A stretch of 64,000 bases of DNA from Leptolyngbya sp. O-77 (GTDB lineage Bacteria > Cyanobacteriota > Cyanobacteriia > Elainellales > Elainellaceae), in assembly GCF_001548395.1 (NCBI RefSeq), contig NZ_AP017367.1, forward strand, positions 471,001-535,000, given 5' to 3'. Of this stretch, positions 56,108 through 64,000 are shown in pieces. Both the position numbers and the translations under genes were made by a program. The notes under the pieces were generated by a model. It ran no database searches. It saw only the letters and a program-made list of their open reading frames with translations, and was not told where the DNA came from. Position 1 is the first letter of the stretch. Each line of letters begins with the position of its first letter.

Positions 56108-58075
56108 CTAGTCCGTAAGAGAACTCGCTTTTCCGTTTCGCTCTGCCAGGTCGGGAGCCGCTGCGTCTGAAGGTTCCTCGCTGTTGCCCAGGGCTTTGGT
56201 GATGCGGGCCAGGCGGGCAGCGGTGGTGATGCTCTCTTCGGTGAGCAGACCGATGACATGGGTGGGGTGGTCGCGCTCGACGATGGGGATCTGGTGCAGG
56301 CCGCGAGTGCCCATACGGGCGATCGCCTCTTTCACCGTTTCGTCGTGATAGGCAAACAGGACGTGGGTTGTGCAAAGGCTGCGGATGGGTCGGTGGAGCA
56401 GGTCGGGGTCTTCTTCAGACTTGAGAATCAGTCGATTCACATCGCGCAGGGTCAAGATGCCCACCAGTTCCTCGTCGCCGCTGAGATAGTCCAGATTGTT
56501 GAGGTGATCGACGTTATCCAGCCCTGCCAAATTGTCCATTACCAGAGCGCAGGTGGCCCGCTGGTCGATGAGGGTGCGGGCGGCCTGCGCCAGCGACAGA
56601 TCGGCCGACAGCTTGAGGGCGATCGGCTGCAACGCATCGGCCACCCGCAGCGATGGGGGAACGGAAATTCCGGCGATTGTCTCCTCTAGGGCTTCTTGCT
56701 GTTCGCCGTCAGAGTCCATCAGCCGGGTGGGTTGCAGGGTTTCCACCAGCCAGATGCTCAGCCCTACCGCCGACATCAGCGGCAGAATGATTCGGTAATC
56801 TTGCGTCAGCTCAAACAGTAGCAGGATCGCCGTGAGCGGAGCGCGGACGCTGCCCGCCAGGACGGCCGCCATACCCACCATTGCATAGGCGGGCGGCGAT
56901 GCCATGTAGGGATGCAGCACGGGCAGGGCGATCGCCAATATTTTGCCATACACCAGCCCCAGCGACGCACCCAGAAACAGCGCCGGCGCAAACACGCCGC
57001 CCACAAAGCCGCTGCCAAAGCTGATAGCCGTCATCACCAGCTTTAGCCCCAGCAGCGCAATCACCATCCGCAGCGGAAACTGCACGTCTTGCAAAATAGA
57101 CTCGACCGTTTCGTAGCCCACGCCCAGGATTTGCGGAAACCACAGCGCCACCGCCCCGACCGCAATTCCCCCCAGCACCGGATGCAGCGGATGGGGAATT
57201 TTCGCCAGCCATTGAGTTCCCGGCAGTTGCCCTTGAAAGGCTTGTTGGGCGATCGCCATTGCCTGTCGATAAAAAATCGACACCAGGCTAGCCAGCGCCC
57301 CCAATCCTACATATAGCGGCAGTTCCAGCAAGCTCCGCACTTCATAAGCAGGCAGCGCAAAGGCCGGCTTTGCCCCCAGCCCGATCTGCGCGATCCACGC
57401 CGCCACCACCGCCGCCAGCAGCACCACACTCGCCGATGACGGGGCAAACAGGCTACCCAGCACCACTTCCAGCGCAAAGAACACCCCGGCAATCGGCGCA
57501 TTAAACCCCGCCGCCAACCCCGCCGCCGCGCCCGCGCCCAGCAGCAACATTTGCCGCTCTTGCGATACCTTTAGCGCTTGCCCCAGCAGCAGGCTAAAAT
57601 TTGCGCCAATTTCTACACTGGGCCCTTCTGGCCCTAGAGAAGCACCGCTGCCCAGCGATATCGCTGCCGCCACCATCTTGCTCACGGGCTTCAGCGGGAC
57701 AAGCTCTTTGCCACCCTGCACCGTTTCCATCAGCGCCGACAGGCCCGGCCCAAAGCCCTGCACGCCCCAGCGCAGCCCACCCACCAATAGCCCGCCCAAA
57801 ATCGGCAGCAGCGCCAGCGTCCAGTGTCCCCAAACGGACAGCACCCCCGCCACGCGACCCAGCATGAGCTGGTTGACCAGGTGAATCAAATAGCGGAACG
57901 TGACTACGCCCAGCCCTGCGCCCGTGCCAATCAGCAGCGCCAGCCCTAGCAGTCGGGAATCGGGGGTTGGCTGAAACCGGGTCAACACAGCGCTGAGGCG
58001 GCGGGGCTTGGCAGGAGCCGCGCCATCGGTTGCGCTTGGCAAAATCGGCCCCACAGTTTGAGGAGAAGCGGGCAT
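56108..58075 (-). CDS. ClC-family chloride channel with C-terminal CBS domains
   Basis: The 655-residue protein has the ClC membrane domain (about 40-440) and a CBS pair (about 470-620). Anion-site motifs are GSGASLGPEGPSVEIGAN (the gating Glu in GPEGP is kept) and GGVFAPALFLGASLG. In NAPIAGVFFALEVVLG the position equal to the proton-coupling Glu203 of the E. coli antiporter is Val, as in channel-type ClCs, so passive chloride conductance is favoured over exchange. CBS domains (GILTLRDVNRLIL, RGLHQIPIVERDHPTHVIGL) probably bind nucleotides and regulate gating. A start further in is possible, but the first 40 residues look like a normal cytoplasmic tail. Confidence 0.92.
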   Translation of the reverse strand: MPASPQTVGPILPSATDGAAPAKPRRLSAVLTRFQPTPDSRLLGLALLIGTGAGLGVVTFRYLIHLVNQLMLGRVAGVLSVWGHWTLALLPILGGLLVGGLRWGVQGFGPGLSALMETVQGGKELVPLKPVSKMVAAAISLGSGASLGPEGPSVEIGANFSLLLGQALKVSQERQMLLLGAGAAAGLAAGFNAPIAGVFFALEVVLGSLFAPSSASVVLLAAVVAAWIAQIGLGAKPAFALPAYEVRSLLELPLYVGLGALASLVSIFYRQAMAIAQQAFQGQLPGTQWLAKIPHPLHPVLGGIAVGAVALWFPQILGVGYETVESILQDVQFPLRMVIALLGLKLVMTAISFGSGFVGGVFAPALFLGASLGLVYGKILAIALPVLHPYMASPPAYAMVGMAAVLAGSVRAPLTAILLLFELTQDYRIILPLMSAVGLSIWLVETLQPTRLMDSDGEQQEALEETIAGISVPPSLRVADALQPIALKLSADLSLAQAARTLIDQRATCALVMDNLAGLDNVDHLNNLDYLSGDEELVGILTLRDVNRLILKSEEDPDLLHRPIRSLCTTHVLFAYHDETVKEAIARMGTRGLHQIPIVERDHPTHVIGLLTEESITTAARLARITKALGNSEEPSDAAAPDLAERNGKASSLTD

Positions 58076-58244
58076 GGCGGCGAGTTGGGGGCGAGAAACG
58101 GCAGACCTATCTCTATTCTGTGGGATTCTGAGCCAAAGGCGATCGCCCTCGACTCCCCAATTTGCCTAAATCCTCAGCGAAGCAGAACGAATAGATTTGC
58201 CCTAATTTGCTTCTGTCAAGTTTTGTCAAGCTGGCTAAACTGGC

Positions 58245-58658
58245 TCACCAGCGCCAGTGATTTTTGCCGCGCCAAAACACGCCGATGATCAGGCCCATTA
58301 GCGCAACTTGGCTGGGCGGCAGCAGTGAAGGAATGCCAGAGAGCGATCGCACCCACACCATCACCACCAAGCAAGCAATCAGTCCCCAAAGCACACCCAG
58401 ATTAATAAAAATCTGGCGCTGAAATTGATCCAGCAAATGCACTGCCAGCGCTCCTACGCCAATCGCAATCGACAGCACAATCAGCAAATCTAGCGGTGGC
58501 GAAAAGATCAGGGCATTGGCCCGCGCCACAAACGGCAGTCGAGAATCGCCCCACCATAGCAAAAGTTCTAGCGCAAACAGCCCAATAACAGCATAGCCCG
58601 CCGTCTGAAACAGCGGCAGCCAGGGCAGTTGCTTGATTCTGCGGAGGGGGTTGGACAT
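58245..58658 (-). CDS. Membrane protein of unknown function
   Basis: The ATG at 58658 (MSNPLRRIKQLPWLPLFQTA) gives 137 residues with four membrane segments (GYAVIGLFALELLLWW, PLDLLIVLSIAIGVGALAVH, IFINLGVLWGLIACLVVMVW, VALMGLIIGVFWRGKNHW). The longer frame at 58772 adds 38 non-hydrophobic residues without support. No family is recognised. It is upstream of and parallel to the ClC gene, 169 bp away. Confidence 0.72.
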   Translation of the reverse strand: MSNPLRRIKQLPWLPLFQTAGYAVIGLFALELLLWWGDSRLPFVARANALIFSPPLDLLIVLSIAIGVGALAVHLLDQFQRQIFINLGVLWGLIACLVVMVWVRSLSGIPSLLPPSQVALMGLIIGVFWRGKNHWRW

Positions 58659-58810
58659 TGCGAGGGAGCTTTGGGCTGTGAGAGCTTCAGACGGACAGGA
58701 GCGAGAGACGGACAGGAGCGATGTTGCAGGTTTTGCGTATTGCAGACGACAACGGCGCTTCCCATCATTCATTCCATCATCTCCTAATCTCCGTTACCTT
58801 GCATCCCCCA

Positions 58811-59983
58811 TTACGCTACCAAGCGCTGACTCGCCGACAGCACCGCCTGCCGCGCCCACTGATCGGCTGCAAGGATGTCGTTGAGAGTGGGTTGGGGCAG
58901 ATTGTGCGGATGATGGCGATCGCACGTTTGCTCAATCAGCCGGGGAATGTCGAGAAACTGGATTTTTTCCCGCAGGAACAGATCCACCGCCTGCTCATTG
59001 GCGGCATTCAGCACCGCGGGCATAGAACCTCCTGCCCGTCCCGCCGCATAGGCTAGCCCCATGCAGGGATATTTCTGGTGGTCGGGGGCACGGAAGGTAA
59101 GATCGCCACATTTCACCAGGTCGAGCCGTTCCCACTGGGTCGGCAGCCGGTCGGGATAGGACAGGGCATAGAGCAGCGGCAGACGCATATCGGGCAGCCC
59201 CAACTGTGCCAACACGGAAGTATCCTCTAGCTCAATTAGCGAGTGGATAATGCTCTGGGGGTGGATGACGATTTCGATATGGTCATAGTCCAGCCCAAAT
59301 AGGAAATGCGCCTCGATTACTTCCAACCCTTTGTTCATGAGGGTGGCAGAGTCGATGGTGATTTTACGCCCCATCGTCCAGTTGGGGTGCTTGAGCGCGT
59401 CGGCCACCTTCACCGTGGCTAGCTTTTCGACCGGCAAATCGCGGAACGCGCCGCCCGATGCCGTTAGCAGGATGCGCCGCAAACCGCCCGCTGGGACACC
59501 CTGGAGGCACTGGAAAATGGCGGAATGCTCGGAATCGGCGGGCAATAGCTTCACGCCATGTTTTTGCACCAGCGGCAGCACGACCGGGCCGCCCGCAATC
59601 AGGGTTTCCTTGTTTGCCAGCGCAATGTCTTTGCCCGCTTCGATGGCAGCAATGGTGGGCAGCAGCCCCGCACATCCCACAATCCCCGTTACCACGGCCT
59701 CGGCATCGCCATAGCGGGCGACTTCGACTACGCCATTTTCGCCCGCGAGCAGGATGGGTTGCGGCGTGAGGTCGGCGATCGCCTCTTTCACCTGGGGCAA
59801 CAGCGCCGGATCACAAATTGCAGCAATTTGGGGGCGAAACTGGCGAATCTGCTGAGCCAAGAGGTCTACGTTTCGCCCCGCCGCCAGCCCCACAATCCGA
59901 AACTGGTCGGGATATTGGCTTACAATGTCCAGGGTTTGGGTGCCGATGGAGCCAGTGGAGCCAAGCAGAGTAATCGCTTTCAC
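58811..59983 (-). CDS. dxr: 1-deoxy-D-xylulose-5-phosphate reductoisomerase
   Basis: The 390-residue enzyme begins MKAITLLGSTGSIGTQTLDI, the NADPH-binding motif. GKDIALANKETLIAGGP, LLPADSEHSAIFQCLQG (metal-binding Asp/Glu), TASGGAFRDLP, WTMGRKITIDSATLMNKGLE and EAHFLFGLDYDHIEIVIHPQ are all present. It commits carbon to the methylerythritol-phosphate pathway, which supplies carotenoids, the chlorophyll phytyl tail and quinones. Full family length and complete active site. Confidence 0.98.
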   Translation of the reverse strand: MKAITLLGSTGSIGTQTLDIVSQYPDQFRIVGLAAGRNVDLLAQQIRQFRPQIAAICDPALLPQVKEAIADLTPQPILLAGENGVVEVARYGDAEAVVTGIVGCAGLLPTIAAIEAGKDIALANKETLIAGGPVVLPLVQKHGVKLLPADSEHSAIFQCLQGVPAGGLRRILLTASGGAFRDLPVEKLATVKVADALKHPNWTMGRKITIDSATLMNKGLEVIEAHFLFGLDYDHIEIVIHPQSIIHSLIELEDTSVLAQLGLPDMRLPLLYALSYPDRLPTQWERLDLVKCGDLTFRAPDHQKYPCMGLAYAAGRAGGSMPAVLNAANEQAVDLFLREKIQFLDIPRLIEQTCDRHHPHNLPQPTLNDILAADQWARQAVLSASQRLVA

Positions 59984-60091
59984 AATTGCTTAAGGAATGA
60001 GCAGCAACTCCACTATAAAACGCAGCGTTACCGTAAAACGTGGCGTTACTCAGAATTCCCTAAATTCTGGTGCAGCCTTTAGATGCGCCCA

Positions 60092-60466
60092 CTAGGCAAA
60101 GGGTTCCAAGCTGCGACGAGCAGCTTCAGAGAGGACATCCTGTGCCCAAGAATCTATGCTTTTGCCAGCGTAGTCGGCAGCACGGCACAGATCGGGCGTG
60201 GCTTTTAAGGCGATAGTCTTGGAATCAGGCTGAAGACCGGGGCGATCGGGTTCTTGCTGAGTGTCCTGGCAGAATTTCAGATACACGTCGATACAGCGGT
60301 GAAATTTGCGCTCTAGCTCGGCCGCAGTCTCGGCTTCAAAGGTCACGACATCCTGAATGTCGCGGACGCGACCATGCAGCACGCCGGCCTGAATGTCTAC
60401 CTCGATCTCCGCTGTATAGCCTTTGTATTCCAACCTGTTGTGTTCCAACATTTTGCATTCCAGCAT
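60092..60466 (-). CDS. HicB-family antitoxin-like protein (orphan)
   Basis: The ATG at 60466 (MLECKMLEHNRLEYKGYTAE) gives 124 residues. The partial RNase H-like HicB fold is visible: LEYKGYTAEIEVDIQAGVLH, GRVRDIQDVVTFEAETAAEL, CIDVYLKFCQDTQQEPDRPG. A C-terminal helix-turn-helix or ribbon region follows (LKATPDLCRAADYAGKSIDS). No HicA toxin is found within several hundred bases on either side, so this may be an orphan or a solitary regulator. It lies 108 bp upstream of dxr on the same strand. Confidence 0.85.
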   Translation of the reverse strand: MLECKMLEHNRLEYKGYTAEIEVDIQAGVLHGRVRDIQDVVTFEAETAAELERKFHRCIDVYLKFCQDTQQEPDRPGLQPDSKTIALKATPDLCRAADYAGKSIDSWAQDVLSEAARRSLEPFA

Positions 60467-60508
60467 AGCGATCTCTACCCCAACCCATAACCCGCGCGAT
60501 CTGTACAA

Positions 60509-61071
60509 CCGATGCTAAACCGAGACTTCAACCTTAGTTGAGAAGTGACAGCTCTGGCACTCCTCATAGGAGGGAGACTCGAACCTGTCTTGAGAAGGTT
60601 CCTAAACCAGGGCGATCGCCACAATGCAGAGACGTAGCATCGAGTAGACAGCAGCCCCGCAAGCAAACTTAACAGAAGAACTTTTGGAAACGAATCTATC
60701 CCAGACCTGATGAACTTTTGAAAAAGCCTATCAGATTCTGCAATAAGATACCAAAAAGTTCGATTGCAAGATGTGCTAGCACTCGCTTCTAGTCTGTTTC
60801 ACCCGCAAGATACCTATACCCGGACAGAGTCTAGACCCAGATACGGCGTTTTCTCGTGTGGTGAAGTACGCGCCGCTCTCAAGAGACACACAAGAGACAA
60901 AGGTTTGATAACCCTTTTGACGACCATCTGCATCCCTCACGAGCCTCAAAAACGCCGGAGCAAAATCCTTCGCTGTTGCACCCTGTCAGCGCTTGCGGAA
61001 TCGGAAATTCCTAGCTTTGGGCGATTTCGATCTTAGCGTAGGCAGTTGGCAGTTGTGAGCAGGGCGATGGG
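60509..61071. other. Intergenic region containing a decayed MITE fragment
   Basis: No gene is supported in this 560-bp stretch. It contains the 42-bp MITE remnant at 60916-60957 and a short inverted repeat GAACCT-AGGTTC near 60582-60600. Frames here, such as the one from 60764, have no protein-like pattern. Confidence 0.45.
60916..60957 (+). repeat. Decayed third fragment of the MITE-like repeat
   Basis: The sequence from TTTTGACGACCATC to CTCAAAAACGCCGG aligns with the last ~40 bases of the 95-bp element, with several substitutions. The hairpin half and both TA ends are missing or changed. It is in the same orientation as copy 1. Confidence 0.65.
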
Positions 61072-63693
61072 TTAGCTTGCCGTTGTGTGGCTGGTTGGAT
61101 CAAACAGGTTGTTGAAGTCTAGACTGTTGGGCTGCACATTCTGCAAGATTGCGAGCGTTCTGTCTCCATAGCGGATCAGGGTATGGCTGCCGCTGGCGCT
61201 AAAGGTTAGCTGATCGGGGGATAGGCTGCCCGTTAGTCGCAGCTTGTCTAGCCCCACTTCAAAGTCGGCGATCGCATCCACGCCCGGCCGTGCGCCCAGC
61301 ACGAAGGTATCGCGCCCAGCACCGCCCACCAGCGTATCGTTGCCGATGCCGCCATCCAGCAAATCATCGCCATCGCCGCCGCGCAGCAGGTCGTCGCCGC
61401 TCAGCCCCAGCAGCACATCATTGCCGCCTAGACCGTTGATAGTGTCGTTTGAGTTGTCGCGCCCGGTAACGTGATTGTCATAGTCATTAAGGAAGGTGAC
61501 GACGTTATCCCGGAAAACAGTCAGGTTTTCACGCCAGTGGATGACATCGAAGTCATCGGCGATCGCCGTTTGCCCGTCAAACAGCAGGTTGCCATCTGCT
61601 ACCAGGTTGTCGAGGTCTTTCAGCGCAAAATCCTTCAGGCGAATCGTGAAATCAGACACGCCATCAAAGGTAATCAGCAGGTCAGCCCCTACCTGATTGA
61701 GCAGCATGTTTCTTGCAGTGAACGGCGCACCCACAAGCTGGATCGTATCAATCTCACCCGAATGAGCCGCCGCAACGCTGCCCGTACCCACGCCAGTAAA
61801 GTTCTGAATCACCACTTCGCGGCCGATGGATACCGAAACTGTCTCCTCCCCGAGGCGCACCAGGGCTTCAGGATGCCCCAGTTGCAACACAAAGATCCTG
61901 TTGCCTCCGGTGCCGTCTAGCGTAGTTGTGGGTGGGGTCGGCGACACGGGCGCATCTGGCGAGTTTGGCGACTCGCCCCCTCCTGGCTGACCATTCTCTC
62001 CGCCATCTGACGGGCCAGATCCATCCGTTGGAGCCGGTTCAGCGGGCGGGGCACCGCCTGCGCCTCCAGAATTGGGCGGTGGTGTCCCAACCGGCGGCCC
62101 CGGCAGATTGGGAGGGTTGATAGGCAGGCCAGCAGGGTCATCGTCGCCATTCCCTGACCCTGGCTGTTGGGGCAATCCACTATTGCCACCGCCACTGTCG
62201 TTGCCACCGCCACTGTCGTTGCCGCCGCCACTGTCGTTGCCGCCGCCACTATCGTTGCCACCGCCACTGTCGTTGCCGCCGCCACTGTCGTTGCCACCGC
62301 CATTGTTGCTCCCTGGCGCATTGCCCCCTGGGTGACCAGGATTGGGCGGTAGTTGGGGCTGTCCTGGTAGAGGAGCCGGAGGTTCTGGATCGTTGGGAGA
62401 ATTTGGGTCAGACGGGCCATCGACGGGCAACAGAGGATTGTGTGGAATTTGGGGTGGCTTTGGCCGTCCGCCGCCCCCGCCGCCTCCATCAGGGCTGCCC
62501 GGATCAGTGCCATCCGAATCGCCGCCGGGGGGAGCGCCCCCTGCCCCACTATCTCCCGGTTCAAGGATGTCTGAGGTTGGGTCGTCAAAGATGGGTGGAA
62601 CAATGGGGCGAGTGGGATTTCCATCGTTCCCATTGTCTGGATCGGATGCGGGCGGATCTTCGGCTCCGTCATTGGGCCAGGTTTTGCCGTTAGGAGCCGG
62701 AAACTGCGATCGCTTACCGCCAGTTTTCGGCAGGCTGGGACTACTGTCTTTGTCTAGTTCTTTGGGAGTTGCAGGTTCGAGTGGGAAAGTCTCCTGAGAA
62801 CGCAGCGCATCGGGGGCGATCGCCCCATCTACAGGGGGCCCACTTATTTGCCCGACCACGTGCAGCGCTACAAGGTCTCCAAACTGTCCGCCAGCGCCGG
62901 GCATTCCCGCTGCACCACCCCCGTTCACAGATGTTGCCCAGCGGCGGAGCCAGTCGAGGCTTTCCGCCAGTTCCACGGGCTTAGCAGGGTTCCAGTGATG
63001 CGCGTGGATAGACAGCAGATGATATAACAGCAGTGCTACAAGCGCCTCGCTCTGCCCTGGTCTGTCCGAGTGAAAGCGCAAGAAGCGGGCCGACAGTCCT
63101 GCAACGCTCAGCCCGACCCAAGGCAAGACCGACTTTGGAGTAGCAGCATCCGTTTCTGGCGTTGGGCTGCCCTCTTCAGCAACCGGCGTTTCGCTGGGCG
63201 CATCGACGGGGTGGGGAATTTTCTTCAACCACTGGAGGAAGTCGCTAGCTGTGTGGATCTGGATGCTGCCATTAAAATTGTGGTAGATTCCGGGGACGAT
63301 GACGACGATTCCCAACCGCTCACGCTGGGCGATCGCCAACTCGTGCAGTTTAGAATCGTGATCATCCCCCCATTCGTGCCCCTCTGGTAGCGGCAGAAGG
63401 CAGATATTGACTTGTTGGATCAAATCCTCAACCCGCTGTGCCAGTTCTGGCTGGCGATGCTCTCTGCGAATCACATCCAGAACGTGATTCAGCCCTGGTT
63501 CCAAAACCACAACGGGAATGCGAGTTCGGATGAGTTCCTGAATAATGTCGTGAGCCTGCTTTTGCAGATCGCTGATAAAGGAGCCAATCTCAGCGCCTGG
63601 GTATAGAAACGTAAAAAACTCGCTAGCCAAAATTGCAGCGGGCAAGCTAGCAGAGGAAACCAGCGAAGCGTGAGGGGGGCGGGCAGGACTCAC
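61072..63693 (-). CDS. PIN-like domain fused to disordered linker and RTX calcium-binding repeats
   Basis: The 873-residue protein starts with a domain (about 20-175) resembling a PIN nuclease fold: ILASEFFTFLYPGAEIGSFI, PVVVLEPGLNHVLDVIRREH, DSKLHELAIAQRERLGIVVI, IQIHTASDFLQWLKK. Not all canonical acids are certain. A second region (about 190-280) includes RFLRFHSDRPGQSEALVAL. A long Gly/Pro/Asp/Asn-rich linker (about 290-610) carries GGGNDS repeats. The C-terminus has RTX nonapeptides (GLGGNDVLLGLSGDDLLRGG, DGDDLLDGGIGNDTLVGGAG) and the closing IADFEVGLDKLRL module. RTX repeats mean calcium binding outside the cell and likely type I secretion. I know of no named family with this architecture. 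Confidence 0.72.
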   Translation of the reverse strand: MSPARPPHASLVSSASLPAAILASEFFTFLYPGAEIGSFISDLQKQAHDIIQELIRTRIPVVVLEPGLNHVLDVIRREHRQPELAQRVEDLIQQVNICLLPLPEGHEWGDDHDSKLHELAIAQRERLGIVVIVPGIYHNFNGSIQIHTASDFLQWLKKIPHPVDAPSETPVAEEGSPTPETDAATPKSVLPWVGLSVAGLSARFLRFHSDRPGQSEALVALLLYHLLSIHAHHWNPAKPVELAESLDWLRRWATSVNGGGAAGMPGAGGQFGDLVALHVVGQISGPPVDGAIAPDALRSQETFPLEPATPKELDKDSSPSLPKTGGKRSQFPAPNGKTWPNDGAEDPPASDPDNGNDGNPTRPIVPPIFDDPTSDILEPGDSGAGGAPPGGDSDGTDPGSPDGGGGGGGRPKPPQIPHNPLLPVDGPSDPNSPNDPEPPAPLPGQPQLPPNPGHPGGNAPGSNNGGGNDSGGGNDSGGGNDSGGGNDSGGGNDSGGGNDSGGGNSGLPQQPGSGNGDDDPAGLPINPPNLPGPPVGTPPPNSGGAGGAPPAEPAPTDGSGPSDGGENGQPGGGESPNSPDAPVSPTPPTTTLDGTGGNRIFVLQLGHPEALVRLGEETVSVSIGREVVIQNFTGVGTGSVAAAHSGEIDTIQLVGAPFTARNMLLNQVGADLLITFDGVSDFTIRLKDFALKDLDNLVADGNLLFDGQTAIADDFDVIHWRENLTVFRDNVVTFLNDYDNHVTGRDNSNDTINGLGGNDVLLGLSGDDLLRGGDGDDLLDGGIGNDTLVGGAGRDTFVLGARPGVDAIADFEVGLDKLRLTGSLSPDQLTFSASGSHTLIRYGDRTLAILQNVQPNSLDFNNLFDPTSHTTAS
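62185..62310 (-). repeat. 18-bp coding tandem repeat, seven units (GGGNDS)
   Basis: GCCRCCGCCACTRTCGTT is repeated seven times in phase with the reading frame, encoding GGGNDS six times and a final GGGNSG-like unit. It forms the flexible linker of the RTX protein. Copy-number change would keep the frame. Confidence 0.92.
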
Positions 63694-64000
63694 GAGAAAT
63701 TTCCTGAGAGGAGCTAAAACCAGTAGTAGTTTATAGTTTCATCTATTTCAGGGATGCGACTACCTATGCCAGTAGCTTAACCGGACTAGTTCCACTCTAA
63801 AAAGTGGTACAGCTTGGATTGGGAGGGCTTAGAGGTTTTCAGCCTAGCAGAAAATTCCACGCAGCAGGCTTAAAAGCGCTACCTCTCAGAACGCACTCTT
63901 CTGAAAAAGGCTTCTGAAAAAGGCCTGACAGTCGTTGCCAGACGTGAGACCGACATCAAAAAAACTTAATCCAGTCCAAAAAGATTAAAACACTCCAAAC
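63694..64000. other. Intergenic region at right edge
   Basis: About 307 bp without a supported gene. TTCTGAAAAAGG is duplicated in tandem near 63900-63925. It should hold the promoter of the RTX gene. Confidence 0.45.

Noticed and set aside
60764..61036. 90-residue rightward frame
   Set aside because: It has no protein-like pattern and includes the decayed MITE fragment.
62185..62310. CRISPR-like regular repeats
   Set aside because: Units are contiguous 18-bp coding repeats with no unique spacers; the same applies to the 16-bp array at 53135 and the 13-bp array at 40111.

Overview
The window is chromosomal DNA of a cyanobacterium. The octamer GCGATCGC (HIP1), typical of cyanobacterial genomes, recurs in nearly every gene. 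The gene set also fits: a PAS/GAF histidine kinase, a CyaC-type cyclase, a DUF2470 protein, DUF309, a DUF4347/RTX adhesin and several conserved membrane proteins of cyanobacterial type. Coding DNA looks moderately GC-rich. A Leptolyngbya-like filamentous cyanobacterium is possible, but that is a guess. No tRNA, rRNA, CRISPR array or prophage was recognised.

Layout. 0-3 kb: a leftward metal-uptake operon (lipoprotein, NikL-like, CbiM/NikM, CbiQ running off the edge). 3.5-8.6 kb: DUF309, the lipopolysaccharide-export genes lptA (apparently frameshifted), lptB and an LptF/G permease, a glycerophosphodiesterase, and rpsD with its terminator. 9-13.8 kb: glycogen phosphorylase, a catalytically degenerate alpha/beta-hydrolase, a Nudix hydrolase and a PrxQ/Bcp peroxiredoxin. 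14.4-20 kb: a complete IS5-family element, with CTAG target duplication, just upstream of a two-gene phosphorelay (1164-residue kinase plus response-regulator/kinase). 20-29 kb: a leftward cell-surface locus with an inverse-autotransporter-like beta-helix protein and a 1.7-kilodalton-residue-scale DUF4347/cadherin-like/RTX adhesin whose start codon is interrupted by a complete IS4-type element. 29.5-43.6 kb: a VOC protein, ureC without other urease genes, an aminotransferase, membrane proteins, a MerR regulator, a glutathione transferase, a GT9 glycosyltransferase, rlmN, mnmA, a DUF433/DUF5615 toxin-antitoxin pair and a dipeptide epimerase. 43.8-64 kb: a CyaC-like multidomain cyclase, GNAT, DUF2470, CYTH, HtpX, GlsB, a frameshifted DUF4230 gene, a ClC channel, dxr, an orphan HicB, and a protein joining a PIN-like domain to RTX repeats.

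How the parts fit. The metal operon may import nickel, which urease needs, or cobalt for cobalamin; the sequence does not decide. The Lpt genes form one functional set moving lipopolysaccharide to the outer membrane. The two kinase genes probably form one relay. The secreted RTX proteins and the beta-helix protein are likely surface adhesins.

The most notable non-genic signal is a 95-bp MITE-like repeat with TA ends and a perfect 14-bp hairpin. It is present twice in opposite orientation, 94 of 95 bases identical, with a decayed third fragment. Both IS elements sit at gene starts. Two genes (lptA and the DUF4230 gene) each appear to lack one base beside a C or G run, so base-calling error has to be excluded before they are called pseudogenes.
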